A DNA stretch of 34,340 nt from Candidatus Poribacteria bacterium (GCA_009843785.1 VYCT01000043.1:1-34340); one strand, 5' to 3'; shown: positions 23,463-32,688, counted from the first letter of the stretch. The notes: a model not told the origin generated them from the letters alone. Program-made: numbers and translations.

Positions 23463-24033
23463 GGTATATATCATCACTTATCCGAAAACTCTCTTTAATA
23501 GTGCCCTCCGACTTGTCCAAGCGCGAGGCAATCTGTTTTATCGGGAGTTCGTGAAAGTAGCGTAAACGAAACGCGCGGCGTTGTCCTGACGGGAGTTGAT
23601 GTACGGCTTTGCGGATAATATGCCCGAGTTCCTCCTTCTCAAGAATTTGACAAGGCGACGGCTGCAGCTGGAGCATCGGAAGGACCTCGTCCCCGTTTTG
23701 CGGCAATTCCTCGCACGCAAAAAGGATTTGCTTATTGCGTTTGCGCATAAAATCAATACTGCAATTGACAGCAATTTGATAAAGCCATGTATAGAATCCC
23801 GATTGCTTTTTGAAGCGCGGTAGTGCTTGCCATGCCTTTAGAAATACTTCTTGACAAAGGTCTTTCGCTGTTTCACGGGCACCAACCCGTTGATAAATCA
23901 GATTGTAGATTTTGTGCTGATATTTCCGCACAAGCGGATTAAACGCCTCTGTATTGCCATTCTGAACGAGCGTGATAAGCTCCTGCTCATCGAAATGGTT
24001 GAGTTCAGTGTGTGTTGTCGAAGCACTGCTCAT
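23449..24033 (-). CDS. ECF sigma-70-family factor with truncated region 4
   Basis: 194 residues from the ATG at 24033, which has AAGGAG just upstream; a longer frame to 24144 lacks this. Region 2 is complete (NTEAFNPLVRKYQHKIYNLIYQRV, AKDLCQEVFLKAW, FYTWLYQIAVNCSIDFMRK). Region 4 starts normally (LPSGQRRAFRLRYFHELPIKQIASRLDKSEGTIK). After Lys it reads ESFRISDDIYHFRI and stops, where family members continue with a recognition helix such as SRLHRARKKL. Most of the -35 recognition helix is therefore lost, and the tail and stop come from a repeat element. It may be inactive or may bind promoters weakly. It lies 34 bp after the TolC-like gene on the same strand. No anti-sigma gene is adjacent. Confidence 0.8.
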   Translation of the reverse strand: MSSASTTHTELNHFDEQELITLVQNGNTEAFNPLVRKYQHKIYNLIYQRVGARETAKDLCQEVFLKAWQALPRFKKQSGFYTWLYQIAVNCSIDFMRKRNKQILFACEELPQNGDEVLPMLQLQPSPCQILEKEELGHIIRKAVHQLPSGQRRAFRLRYFHELPIKQIASRLDKSEGTIKESFRISDDIYHFRI

Positions 24034-24067
24034 ATTTTTCTCCTTTCGGGTATCCTGGCATAATATA

Positions 24068-25459
24068 TTATTCGATCCATTGCATTGTTTCTCGGAGTTG
24101 TTCCTTCGCTGCGGCGTAGTTTCGGCGCGCCTGATAAAAGACACGTTGCGTCTCTGTAAATTGTGCTTGTGCTTGAAACGCGTCGTTAAAAGTCAATCCT
24201 TGATAACCCGGAATATCAAACGTGACTTCGTCAAGCACATGCTCTATTGTCCGTAGATATTGTTCACGGATTTCCAATCGCTGCGCCTCAATCTCCATCC
24301 GTTCTTTAGCATTCGCCACGGCGCGATAGTCTCGTCTCACGGCGACTTGGATCAATTTCGTTTTTTCAGTGTACGCAAACTGAAGTCGCTCCAGTTCTGC
24401 AAGCTCTACAGCGCGTAGGTTATGGGTCTTTTTCCCATCATACAGCGGTATATTGAGGTTGAAGCGTACCTCCCATCCGTCCTGAGTGCGAGGGTTCGTC
24501 TGAAAAATACTCGATGCATCTCGTTCCCGATCAAATATGACTGGATCATAGAGTGCTTTCGCGTCCCAAGTTCGGTTCTGCTGGTGTTGTTCGAGCAGCA
24601 CATGGAGATCCTTATAGCGGGCTTCAGCAGAGAGTTCGGGAAACCGGTTCCATATTGTCTCTGCGGCGAGGCGCTCTTGCCGGACAATATCACCGCGTAA
24701 ATCGCGTAAATCAAGGCTGTGTGCGAGTGCAAGTTCAACCGCGGCCTCCAGCGTCACATCGTCATCGGGAAGGGATTGTGCAAGAACAACCTGTGCAAGC
24801 GGATCGAGTCCGGTGAGTCTGATGAGTTCGGCGGTATCCACGTCAAGCCGTCGTTGGAGTTCATTGAGTGCAAGCTGCTGTTCCGACAATTCGAGTTCCG
24901 TATTGAGACGACTCAGGAAGCTGATCCGTTTTTTTTCTTGCTTGAGTTGTGTGCCTTTGAGTTTTTTCTGTAGTTCTATCTCAATGGCGCGGCGTTGTTC
25001 AATTTCTTCTTGTGTAAGGATGATATTGTGCCAGAGATTCCGAACAGCGTGGACGCTCTCCTTTTTCGCGCGTTCATATTCAATCTCCGCCTTCCGTACC
25101 TCTTCCTGTGCTGCATCAAGTCCTTGAGGGATCTCACCGAATTGTGCGAAGAGGACGCTCATCTGTGCGCGGGTGAGATAGTCTTGCTCGTCAATATCAC
25201 CATCTCTTTGACGTTGATATTCGCCGGTGAGCCCCACTTGTGGTAGGTAAACCGCTTTGGATACGCGGAGGTTTGCTTTCGCGCGTTCTACCACCTTTTC
25301 CGCCTTTTTCACCGCCTCGTTGTTCTGTAGCGCGAGTTCAATCGCGCGGACTGGTTGAAGTGAGACAAGTCGCTGTGCTGAAACGGTGCCCGCAATACTA
25401 AAAAGCAAACAGACTGCAAATGCCGCTAACCTTTTGTTCATTTCAATTTTTTTAATCAT
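24068..25459 (-). CDS. TolC-family outer membrane efflux protein
   Basis: 463 residues. The signal peptide is near residues 7-28 (cleavage SAQ). The start may be the ATG at 25459 or at 25441. Two long helical hairpin halves show the TolC pattern: RAIELALQNNEAVKKAEKVVERAKANLRVSKAVYLPQVGLTGEY in the first, and AVELALAHSLDLRDLRGDIVRQERLAAETIWNRFPELSAEARY in the second. NIPLYDGKK precedes the last helices. It would form the trimeric outer-membrane channel for an export system. The ABC-2 exporter genes lie upstream on the same strand. No membrane fusion protein is seen, so the partner is unproven. Confidence 0.88.
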   Translation of the reverse strand: MIKKIEMNKRLAAFAVCLLFSIAGTVSAQRLVSLQPVRAIELALQNNEAVKKAEKVVERAKANLRVSKAVYLPQVGLTGEYQRQRDGDIDEQDYLTRAQMSVLFAQFGEIPQGLDAAQEEVRKAEIEYERAKKESVHAVRNLWHNIILTQEEIEQRRAIEIELQKKLKGTQLKQEKKRISFLSRLNTELELSEQQLALNELQRRLDVDTAELIRLTGLDPLAQVVLAQSLPDDDVTLEAAVELALAHSLDLRDLRGDIVRQERLAAETIWNRFPELSAEARYKDLHVLLEQHQQNRTWDAKALYDPVIFDRERDASSIFQTNPRTQDGWEVRFNLNIPLYDGKKTHNLRAVELAELERLQFAYTEKTKLIQVAVRRDYRAVANAKERMEIEAQRLEIREQYLRTIEHVLDEVTFDIPGYQGLTFNDAFQAQAQFTETQRVFYQARRNYAAAKEQLRETMQWIE

Positions 25460-25582
25460 GCCTAACTCGTATTATATTTTTTTGGGTTGTAATCGTTTTG
25501 AAAATTTTGCTGAAGTCACCTGAGATGAAGACGGACAAATTGAGCTTATAGCAAATCTACAAGTAGAGATACATCAAAGATT

Positions 25583-25605
25583 TGGCGGGGTTTATGACCC
25601 CGCCA
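25583..25605 (-). terminator. Strong GC hairpin downstream of the NEW3 gene
   Basis: TGGCGGGGT (25583-25591) pairs perfectly with ACCCCGCCA (25597-25605) over a 5-base loop. It lies about 30 bases past the stop of the 25636-27969 gene, before the TolC-like gene. The minus-strand sequence after it (AAATCTTTG) is only weakly T-rich, so intrinsic termination is plausible but not certain. Confidence 0.5.
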
Positions 25606-25635
25606 GTGAAAGAGGACGTTGGCTCCAATAAAAAA

Positions 25636-27969
25636 TTAGCGTCGGCTAATGCGGATTGTGACGACAACAATCGCAATCATGAGGAGTATCAACGCACCGA
25701 AGAGCAGCGTTGTCACCGACATTTGCGTCTTAGACTCCACTTGCACTGTGATCGAACGGTCGCGCGCCTCAAATTTACGGTTATCAACGGTGACCTCGGC
25801 GTTTAACTTCGCTTGATATTCCCCTACACCAATATCCTCAGGTGGCATCAACGTCAGTTGTATCTCTGTCTCCTCATTTCGACCAAGTGAACCGATGACT
25901 TCAGGGACAACGGTGTATTTCCAATCGGTGTTAACGTCAACGATCATACGGATATCAACCAAGTCACGGGTGCCGATATTCTTAAGTGTCGCTGTCATGT
26001 TAACCTGTTCGCCGATTTTGATGGTCTGGAACGCATTCTGCACGAACACCTCAATCTCTGGCACCCCCTTTGGTATAAGTTCAAACCGTTCGACACCGCC
26101 CTGTATACCCGCAATCTGTTCAGCAGGAAGGTCTAACCGATTATTAACACCACCCAACTCGTTTGCCTCAGTGTCATCAAGCACAGCAACATAGAACTCA
26201 AGCGTGCTATCAAGGTAGGAAGCATCCAATTCCTCCGGCAGGTAGACAATTAAGGACAAATTCCGCTTCGACTGTTCCTGCGTAAATTTCACCTGAGACT
26301 GTCGAGACTGCGTCTCTGGGTCCTGGAACTCAAAATTGATGCGGTTCAGTAGGTTAATAACACGCAATTGGAATGTATTTTCCGTCTCTGCCAACCGGTC
26401 CAGCGTGAGATCATAGGTGACGCTGCTGCCGAGATTCCCTTCCTGCGAAAAGCGTAATGAACTCACATTGACGACATCCAGCGCAGATTCTTTTTGGAGA
26501 TAGATCAGTCGCGTCTCTGGCATATCAAGTTCCGGGTAGTTCAACGATACTTGGAGGCTCTCAACATCTTTCTGGAGTTGGAACGTTAATTCCACGGTTT
26601 CATTGTAACCGAGAACTGGGATCTTCTCCTCATACGGTTTGACGATGTTCGTGCCATCAACGCTATCGAGTAAGGAGACATAAATCGAGCGAATCTCATT
26701 CGTTGCAGCAATCTCTTCAGGTGTCGCATTGACCGACATCGCTTCAGTTGTAGATGTGTTCTTTAACTGAAGCGTTACCATCATCTGCCCGCCTGTGTTG
26801 CTGGCAACCCGAAACTTCTTCGCACTCAGGATAGAAATATGGCGCGTGTCCGCCTCAAGGTGGATTTTATACAGATTTTCCTCCTTAAGGTAGTTAAGAC
26901 TCACAACGAGGCTATCCACATTCCGCCGCAGTTCAAAATCGAGCATTTTCTCTTCCCCATCTTTCAGTGTCGGAATCCGGTATTCGTATGGGAAGCCAAT
27001 AATGGCATCAGTGTCGTCTTTGATAGAGACATAGACGTTGTTGATTTCTTGTGCTGTGGTAGTGTCTACTTCCGCTATTTCGTCTTCCGCTGTTTCGTCC
27101 GTTAATGCGCCATAGGTGAGAACGACTTCCAAACGTCGGCGGTCACCCTCTTTATAACGCCTCGCGGACACGACAGAGATATACGGATCCTCCTGTTTGA
27201 GGTGGATGTTTTTCTTTTCTTCACGCCCCGCATACTTCAACTCTACGACGACATCTCGTATGTTCTCTTTGATCAATTCAAACTCCAAGGTGACAGATTC
27301 ATCTTCTTTAAGCGTCTCAATCCGTCGTTCGTACGGTTCGGTGATAATCGCCCCACCTGAGCCATAACCCTCCTGCTCTCTAATGGTGACGAAGATATCA
27401 TCAATCTGGGCACTGATGATAATATCTTGCCCTACCACTTTGGAGCTTTCAACGAGTTTGACGGGAGATGAACTGTTCCGCAGCGTAATCTCGAACAACT
27501 CTCTGCCATCGTGAGATTCAGATAAACTTGTCGCTTCAACGCTGATGTGCCATTCATCTTGGAGCGATTCCAGTTCCACCTGTTGCAGTGTTAGTTTTGC
27601 CTGTTCATATTCAGAGACAGCCCGTTCGTAGTCTTCCTCTGCGGTCTTTACTTCGGCGACGGTGACAATGTTGTTTTCCTCCGCCATCATCGCCTGCAGA
27701 TCTTCGAGCTCAATCTTCTTTTTGTCCATCAGCCTTTTTGCTGATTCCATCTTCTGACGCTCGATTTCTATCTTGATATGACGGTCCTGTTCATCTCTGG
27801 TTCTCGAACTCTCTCCATTAAGCGGTGCCGGTTCTTCCGACTCTTCTGCCAATGCTACCTCAAACAGCGCACTTGGCAACAGGATCCCTATGGCGAGAAT
27901 GAAAACCGATGTAAAAATATTAATTCGCATTTTTAATGGACTTTCGTGCCAATTTTTTGTATTGACCAT
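25636..27969 (-). CDS. Membrane-anchored protein with coiled coil, three repeats and NEW3-type domain
   Basis: 777 residues. I take the ATG at 27969, with AGAAAGG upstream; an ATG at 27930 is possible. There is a signal peptide at about 15-41 and a charged coiled coil at about 60-138. Three repeats of about 118 residues follow (near 141-262, 263-376, 377-495), each with an ISV-S start, a YVSI/FVTI strand, PYE-RI-TL and a V-L-Y strand. A divergent fourth beta region comes next. A C-terminal NEW3-like domain lies at about 635-746 (NMTATLKNIGTRDL, GEYQAKLNAEV), then one transmembrane helix (about 752-773) and a basic end. The bulk is extracytoplasmic. NEW3 proteins often accompany ABC-2 exporters, and an ATPase gene lies 110 bp upstream on the same strand. 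The function is not known. Confidence 0.8.
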   Translation of the reverse strand: MVNTKNWHESPLKMRINIFTSVFILAIGILLPSALFEVALAEESEEPAPLNGESSRTRDEQDRHIKIEIERQKMESAKRLMDKKKIELEDLQAMMAEENNIVTVAEVKTAEEDYERAVSEYEQAKLTLQQVELESLQDEWHISVEATSLSESHDGRELFEITLRNSSSPVKLVESSKVVGQDIIISAQIDDIFVTIREQEGYGSGGAIITEPYERRIETLKEDESVTLEFELIKENIRDVVVELKYAGREEKKNIHLKQEDPYISVVSARRYKEGDRRRLEVVLTYGALTDETAEDEIAEVDTTTAQEINNVYVSIKDDTDAIIGFPYEYRIPTLKDGEEKMLDFELRRNVDSLVVSLNYLKEENLYKIHLEADTRHISILSAKKFRVASNTGGQMMVTLQLKNTSTTEAMSVNATPEEIAATNEIRSIYVSLLDSVDGTNIVKPYEEKIPVLGYNETVELTFQLQKDVESLQVSLNYPELDMPETRLIYLQKESALDVVNVSSLRFSQEGNLGSSVTYDLTLDRLAETENTFQLRVINLLNRINFEFQDPETQSRQSQVKFTQEQSKRNLSLIVYLPEELDASYLDSTLEFYVAVLDDTEANELGGVNNRLDLPAEQIAGIQGGVERFELIPKGVPEIEVFVQNAFQTIKIGEQVNMTATLKNIGTRDLVDIRMIVDVNTDWKYTVVPEVIGSLGRNEETEIQLTLMPPEDIGVGEYQAKLNAEVTVDNRKFEARDRSITVQVESKTQMSVTTLLFGALILLMIAIVVVTIRISRR

Positions 27970-28078
27970 CAACTCGTACCTTTCTCTATTATGTTTGGAG
28001 TCGAATTGTTAGTCAAAAATCGGGTTTTCGATTCATCCAAACCGAAAGTTGGTGAATTGGTTGGTAAGGGTATGGACA

Positions 28079-28813
28079 CTACTCGGCTGCGTCTTCCTCA
28101 GGTTCGTATCCAGCAACGTAATGGAGATACAGTGCTTCGAGGTCCTCTGCTTGAATCTCTTCACGCGTCAATTCGCGCTCAAGGGTACCTTGCACCAGAA
28201 TGCCTATTCTGTCGGCGATCTCCTTCGCACGAAAAATGTCGTGTGTGGACATGAAGATGGCTTTGCCTTCCTCTTTTAGTTCACGGAGTAGATTCAGGAA
28301 ATCGGCACCGCCCTTCGGATCAAGTCCCGAAGTCGGCTCATCAAGCAGGACAGCTTGCGCGTTCTTCATAATCGCAATCGCGATGCCTAAACGTTGCCGC
28401 ATGCCTTTAGAGAATGTTTTGACGCGCCGTGTAAAGGCTTCCTCTGGCAGACCAACACGCCCAAGCGTTGCGTCAAGTTCCGCATTCGATACTTTCTTAC
28501 GTCCGCCCAATTTCGCGAAAAAGGACAGATTTTGACGCGCTGTAAAGTTCCGATAGAGTTCCACATTCTCGGAAACATAAGCGAGATGCTTCTTCGCCTC
28601 CAGCGGGAACTTCGGAATCTCAATGTCCCCGATCAGCGCGGTGCCGCTTGTCGGTTCAATGAAATTCAACAGCATGGAGATCGTCGTGCTTTTACCGGCA
28701 CCGTTCGCACCGAGGACGACATAGATTTCACCGTCTTCTACTTTCATGTTCAATTCGTTAACGGCTAAAACACTTTCGTTATAGACTTTCGTAAGGTCAC
28801 GGGTTTCTAACAT
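28079..28813 (-). CDS. ABC transporter ATP-binding protein (ABC-2 exporter type)
   Basis: 244 residues from the ATG at 28813, chosen for GGAGGAG just upstream; the open frame extends to 28849. It has the Walker A GANGAGKST (35-43), Q-loop region AYVSENVELYRN (Gln replaced by Ser/Glu), signature FSKGMRQRLG, Walker B AVLLDEP and the switch STHD. The signature starts FSKGM rather than LSGGQ, as is common in ABC-2 family ATPases. It would drive the two membrane permeases encoded upstream (29488, 32754). The short C-terminal extension is acidic. Confidence 0.93.
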   Translation of the reverse strand: MLETRDLTKVYNESVLAVNELNMKVEDGEIYVVLGANGAGKSTTISMLLNFIEPTSGTALIGDIEIPKFPLEAKKHLAYVSENVELYRNFTARQNLSFFAKLGGRKKVSNAELDATLGRVGLPEEAFTRRVKTFSKGMRQRLGIAIAIMKNAQAVLLDEPTSGLDPKGGADFLNLLRELKEEGKAIFMSTHDIFRAKEIADRIGILVQGTLERELTREEIQAEDLEALYLHYVAGYEPEEDAAE

Positions 28814-28938
28814 CGGGTTCTCCTCCGGTTGATTTTCCTTTATTTTCATGATACCAGAAATCTAAGGCGTTTTCAAGCGAGACTCACGCCAATTCTTTTC
28901 CTCTACTGAGTGTAACCTAAGAGATGTTGTATCCCTTC

Positions 28939-28966
28939 ATTCTATTTTTCAAGTTTAGTCACTCAA
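28939..28966 (-). promoter_or_regulatory. Candidate promoter for the ABC ATPase gene
   Basis: On the minus strand, TTGAGT (28966-28961) and TAGAAT (28944-28939) are 16 bp apart. The leader to the ATG at 28813 would be about 120 bases. The match is moderate and the region is AT-rich, so chance is possible. Confidence 0.35.
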
Positions 28967-29026
28967 CCATATTTTGGCTTATGTTATAGTGACGCGTTTT
29001 GAGGGTGAAAAGGTTGCATTATTTTA

Positions 29027-29218
29027 TTAATTTCTTTCAGATGACTCCAATTTCCAAGATCCATTAATTACCATATATGCTTCAGGAGTAATATCTGGTA
29101 CCGAGGGCCTGGCTTCTATCGATTCTATGAAGGCAGTGGCTGTTAGCTTGACTGTTTGCGAGTTCACTTGGGTCCCAAAAAGAGCGATAATACCCAAAAC
29201 AGTAAAAAATGTGAGCAT
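29027..29218 (-). CDS. Small exported peptide or remnant, unrecognised
   Basis: 63 residues. The N-terminus is a convincing signal peptide (hydrophobic residues 2-16, then VNSQ). The remaining 43 residues show no family. No ribosome binding site precedes the ATG. It may be a remnant of a larger secreted-protein gene, since intact genes here have clear AAGGAG sites. Confidence 0.3.
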   Translation of the reverse strand: MLTFFTVLGIIALFGTQVNSQTVKLTATAFIESIEARPSVPDITPEAYMVINGSWKLESSERN

Positions 29219-29233
29219 TTTAACAACATTTTT

Positions 29234-29347
29234 ATACCATTTCTGTTAATAAATGTTTCTTTACGTAGAATAAACTTCCAGTTTGTTCTACATAACTGCA
29301 CATTTCTTGAAAACCGCTAATGCTATATCATCATTTAGAAATGGTAT
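29234..29347. repeat. Nested inverted repeats, possible small mobile-element remnant
   Basis: ATACCATTTCT (29234-29244) and AGAAATGGTAT (29337-29347) are perfect 11-bp inverted repeats about 92 bp apart. Inside, GTAGAA-T-AAAC (29265-29275) pairs with GTTT-G-TTCTAC (29281-29291) around a 5-base loop. No ORF lies inside. Confidence 0.45.
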
Positions 29348-29487
29348 TACTTCTCATTTTCGTTATATCTCCTTCATTAGTGCTGACTGGCTTAAACATA
29401 TTTCTCCTTGAAATGGAGTCTCTACAATTAATGATCCAATATGTAGATGAAAAGGGTGCATAATTTCAGAACCGGCTAATATGTACA

Positions 29488-30894
29488 TCAAATATCCAAC
29501 CTGAAGAATTTCAGAAACGCTACGGTTGTCAACGTTACCGCAAAGAAACAGAGCAGTAGCACATCTACCGCCGATTGACGAAGCGTTTCTACTAAGGTAT
29601 CAGTTGCTAAAGGTGGCGGTTGTATGATTTGACCAATATCAGTCGTTAGATTGTACCTTCTGTTGGTGGCATAATCATCAATTTTGCTGAACAAAGCTGT
29701 ATGGAGCATATCATAATAGCGATCGCCCGTTTGAAGGTAATTGCTTCTTTGCACCTTTCCAGTCTGTGTTAAGTTTGTCGCGAGATAGATGAGCGAAGAT
29801 GTGGGTGTGATTCGCGAAAGCGTCTCACCCAACTGTTCTTGTCGTTTTGTTTCACGTTTGTAGTCTCGATCAATCCTGTTAGCATGGTCCTGGAATTTTA
29901 ATCGATGTTCCTCTGCAAGAGGTTTCATGAATTCATCTATCTTGTTGCCACTTACCACTATACGCCCTTGATTGTCCGGCCGAATTTCCATGATAAATTT
30001 CATTTTTTGCTTTTCGAGTTCCGCCTTGGAATCGTCTCTCAGGGCTTTCTTCTCCATATAGACGCTCTGGGCGGTTCGTGCTGGGGCGATAACCTTCGCC
30101 GCAAGAAAACCGAGGCGTGGTGTAATTAGCACAGCAAAGACCCAAATGGTGAAAGCGACGATAAGGGCTGTTTTGGCACTGTCCAAGTAAGTGGAAATCA
30201 CGGTTCCTATTGCAAAAAACACCCCGATGTAGAGTAACGAGATGGCCATCAGGTTGAGGACTCGTGGAAAAACGTCTGGTTCACCGAGGGGAAAGCCTTG
30301 CCAGACAAGCAGAAGTAACCCAAATAGAAACGACATCAGAAACGGAACAATGAACACAAGGTAGCCACCGACTAATTTACCCCACAAAAAGAGATCGCGC
30401 GGCACAGCATTTGATAGCGTAATCCGAATCGTGCCTACCTCTCGCTCCCCAGCAACAACATCAAACGTAAACAGCAACGCAAGCAGACTGAAAACCGTGC
30501 TAACCACAAACAGAAAATCGAGATGCCCTAAAAGTTGGGAGAGAGGGGCTGAAAACGTTGATGGTAGCCCATGTGTAACGCCATTGCGCGTCATACCCAG
30601 ATAACTTGGCAGTGAGTCCTCTAATCCCTTTGCAAAGACGCTCAAAGGTGTCGGCTTGAGGATAAGTTTGGAAACTTCAATCTCCGGTTCCAGCGGCATC
30701 TTCGGGTTCACTGTGGTTTCTTCAATGTTTGCCAACCTAACGGCTTCTTGGTAATCCACCAAGTCTTGGCGATAGCTTCGATAATTGATAGAAAGCGTGA
30801 GTGGAATGAGCAGGAGACACATCAAAAGGAGCGCAACAAACCGGACGCTCAGGATATGATGCATCATCTCTTTCTGAATGAGCGTTAGAAACAT
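29488..30894 (-). CDS. ABC-2 type permease, copy 1
   Basis: 468 residues from the ATG at 30894, chosen because GAGG precedes it and because the N-terminus then aligns with copy 2; the frame is open to 30960. There is an N-terminal helix (about 20-38), an extracytoplasmic stretch to about 135, then five helices between about 140 and 290 (FLFVVSTVFSLLALLFTF, LVGGYLVFIVPFLMSFLFGLLLL, LLYIGVFFAIGTVIS, TALIVAFTIWVFAVLI). A second soluble region of about 130 residues is rich in charged residues. A final helix ends VAFLKFFRLDI. EREVGTIRITLSNAVPRD is the conserved cytoplasmic segment contacting the ATPase. Copy 2 (32754-34166) is closely similar throughout the first half. Confidence 0.9.
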   Translation of the reverse strand: MFLTLIQKEMMHHILSVRFVALLLMCLLLIPLTLSINYRSYRQDLVDYQEAVRLANIEETTVNPKMPLEPEIEVSKLILKPTPLSVFAKGLEDSLPSYLGMTRNGVTHGLPSTFSAPLSQLLGHLDFLFVVSTVFSLLALLFTFDVVAGEREVGTIRITLSNAVPRDLFLWGKLVGGYLVFIVPFLMSFLFGLLLLVWQGFPLGEPDVFPRVLNLMAISLLYIGVFFAIGTVISTYLDSAKTALIVAFTIWVFAVLITPRLGFLAAKVIAPARTAQSVYMEKKALRDDSKAELEKQKMKFIMEIRPDNQGRIVVSGNKIDEFMKPLAEEHRLKFQDHANRIDRDYKRETKRQEQLGETLSRITPTSSLIYLATNLTQTGKVQRSNYLQTGDRYYDMLHTALFSKIDDYATNRRYNLTTDIGQIIQPPPLATDTLVETLRQSAVDVLLLCFFAVTLTTVAFLKFFRLDI

Positions 30895-30966
30895 GCTTTT
30901 ACCTCGTTTGGCTTCGTGGTTTTCGGTCACATTCACAGCATCGACTATCACGGCGGACACTGATTA

Positions 30967-32559
30967 CTACTTTTTGGAATCAAGTAACTTGTTAACCCTC
31001 TGTGAAAGGTCTTCTGGCTCCAAGTCTATAAACACATCTTTGACAACGAGTTCTTGATTTAAAAGAAGCGTTATAAGTTCCGTTTGTGGTTCGGACGCAT
31101 CTCTATTGAGGAGCGACTGTATATTGAGGAACGTCTGCATCTGATCATTTTTATCCATCCAGACGGGCATCGAAAGTTGGTGTTTCTCCTTGAACGCCGC
31201 AATCGCTTTCGCGGAATCATCCATGCTAACGCCAACCGCTTGCAATTGGGTAGCATCGTAGTTTGCAAGCAGTTTCTCCAACTGTTTTAACTTCGCTCCG
31301 GAGGGGGTGGAATCTGTTAAAAAAAGGTTCACAAGCGCAAACTTGCCATGGAGTGTTTCTAACTTGACAGGCTTCCCGGAAAGGGTCGTCAGTGTAATAT
31401 CTGGCATCGGTTTGCCCAATAGAAATGCAAATTTTTCACGATCTATGGATGCCGTTGTTAATTGCTTGAGCAGTGCTTGTCCTTCTGGTGATTCAAGAAA
31501 CGCCTCGCCGAATTGTTCTTTAAGCTTTGCCTGTGGGTCGTCCGAGGTCTTAATTTGCAAGACGGTCCTATTTACTTGATTATTACCGCCTTTGAGAGGC
31601 TGATCTTCTATCTGCTTCCTGACTTCTTCGGGCAGATCTGACGAGGAATTCGTTTGGATGGAAATGGTTTTCACTGTACTATTGTTATAAATTTTTCTCT
31701 GCGGTCCGTTACGATAAATTTTTCCACTGACGCTTAGATTGAGCAGATGATGTTCGCAGCGCACTACAGGCAGCATATCGCCTTCTATTTCCAACAGAAA
31801 TTCCTGTCCCGTTTTCTGCTCAGGACGAAATTGATAAAGATAACTACACGGCAGTGTTGGGTCCGATCCGCCTTCGGTTAGCACTCCGGGGACCCCTACT
31901 GTTGTATCTGCAGGACAAAGCAGCACATTTTTCTTTAGATATTCTGGAGAAAGTTCGGAGAGCCATTGTGGGTCTCTATCCTCTTCAGCCCGATGGTTTT
32001 CGAGAGCGAGTTTTATCTGCCTTAAATTCTCTCGACATCTCTCAATCCCTGTTGAATCGTCAGGCTTCTGTTTTTCTGAAGACGAGACTAACTCATAAGG
32101 ATAGGCATCTGTCAAAAGGAGCCGGTTTAAATGGATCAGAGAATCGCCGCGCTGTGGATTTTGTGCAAGAAATTCTTGGGTCCGTTTGCTGAGTTCAATA
32201 TCAGCAAAACTCTCGGCATCGTGGAGTGGACCCACTTGAAGGAGCCGATTCAAATCATCAAGCAGTGCTTTCCGAAGTTCTGGGGACGGACTGCTTATAC
32301 CATCATATTCACCTAACAACTGTTGTGTCTCAGCAGAGAGTTGTGGAGCGATGTGTTGGGATATAACAGCGCGCGTGTCTTGGAGTTTCACGGCTAAACT
32401 GCCTAAGTCTTTGAGATCATCTCCAGACAAAAGGAATTGACTTGTGTCGGCGCGGGGGGCAATTTGTGTGCTTAGGGTTATCAATAAAGTTGCGAACAAT
32501 AGCGTTATGGTTCTGTTGGATAGGTGAAATATCTTCAATCGCGAGATTATTTTTCGCAT
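30967..32559 (-). CDS. Exported thioredoxin-fold protein without the redox Cys pair
   Basis: 530 residues from the ATG at 32559, preceded by AAAGGAGA. The signal helix is at about 14-36. The middle part (about 175-285) resembles a DUF1559/pseudopilin-type globular domain (C-NLRQIKLALENH, LLCPADTTV, YLYQF, then CEHHLLNLSVSGKIY). The C-terminal 140 residues have the TlpA/AhpC fold (LGKPMPDITLTTLSGKPVKLETLHGKFALVNLF, then VGVSMDD). Where TlpA proteins have WCPPC this one has STPSG, so both catalytic Cys are gone. It lies between the two ABC-2 permease genes, 72 bp before copy 1. A role in folding or binding the exported product is an inference. Confidence 0.78.
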   Translation of the reverse strand: MRKIISRLKIFHLSNRTITLLFATLLITLSTQIAPRADTSQFLLSGDDLKDLGSLAVKLQDTRAVISQHIAPQLSAETQQLLGEYDGISSPSPELRKALLDDLNRLLQVGPLHDAESFADIELSKRTQEFLAQNPQRGDSLIHLNRLLLTDAYPYELVSSSEKQKPDDSTGIERCRENLRQIKLALENHRAEEDRDPQWLSELSPEYLKKNVLLCPADTTVGVPGVLTEGGSDPTLPCSYLYQFRPEQKTGQEFLLEIEGDMLPVVRCEHHLLNLSVSGKIYRNGPQRKIYNNSTVKTISIQTNSSSDLPEEVRKQIEDQPLKGGNNQVNRTVLQIKTSDDPQAKLKEQFGEAFLESPEGQALLKQLTTASIDREKFAFLLGKPMPDITLTTLSGKPVKLETLHGKFALVNLFLTDSTPSGAKLKQLEKLLANYDATQLQAVGVSMDDSAKAIAAFKEKHQLSMPVWMDKNDQMQTFLNIQSLLNRDASEPQTELITLLLNQELVVKDVFIDLEPEDLSQRVNKLLDSKK

Positions 32560-32641
32560 ATTCAAAATCTCCTTTTGCAAGATTCAAGCGAATGCAGTGA
32601 AGCACTACGGTTTTACTGTAAAATTTCCGCAGCAGGTATCG

Positions 32642-32688
32642 CTTTTCTGGATTGTATTGTTGTGTTACACACTATCTGTCCAGAAAAG
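32642..32688. other. 10-bp perfect inverted repeat downstream of permease copy 2
   Basis: CTTTTCTGGA (32642-32651) pairs with TCCAGAAAAG (32679-32688), with a small TGTG/CACA hairpin inside the loop. It lies between the stop of copy 2 and the start of the redoxin-like gene. It has no T-tract. It may end or regulate transcription. Confidence 0.45.

Larger units (their letters stand above)
28850..29487. other. AT-rich intergenic stretch
   Basis: A gap of about 640 bp lies between the ATPase and the first permease. It holds a candidate promoter (28939-28966), a small ORF (29027-29218), and a nested inverted repeat (29234-29347). Base composition is clearly more AT-rich than the flanking genes. 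Nothing else is recognised. Confidence 0.6.

Noticed and set aside
25471-25476. Perfect TATAAT on the minus strand as promoter for the TolC-like gene
   Set aside because: No -35-like hexamer lies at proper distance and the start point would be only a few bases before the first ATG; the tract is simply A/T-rich.
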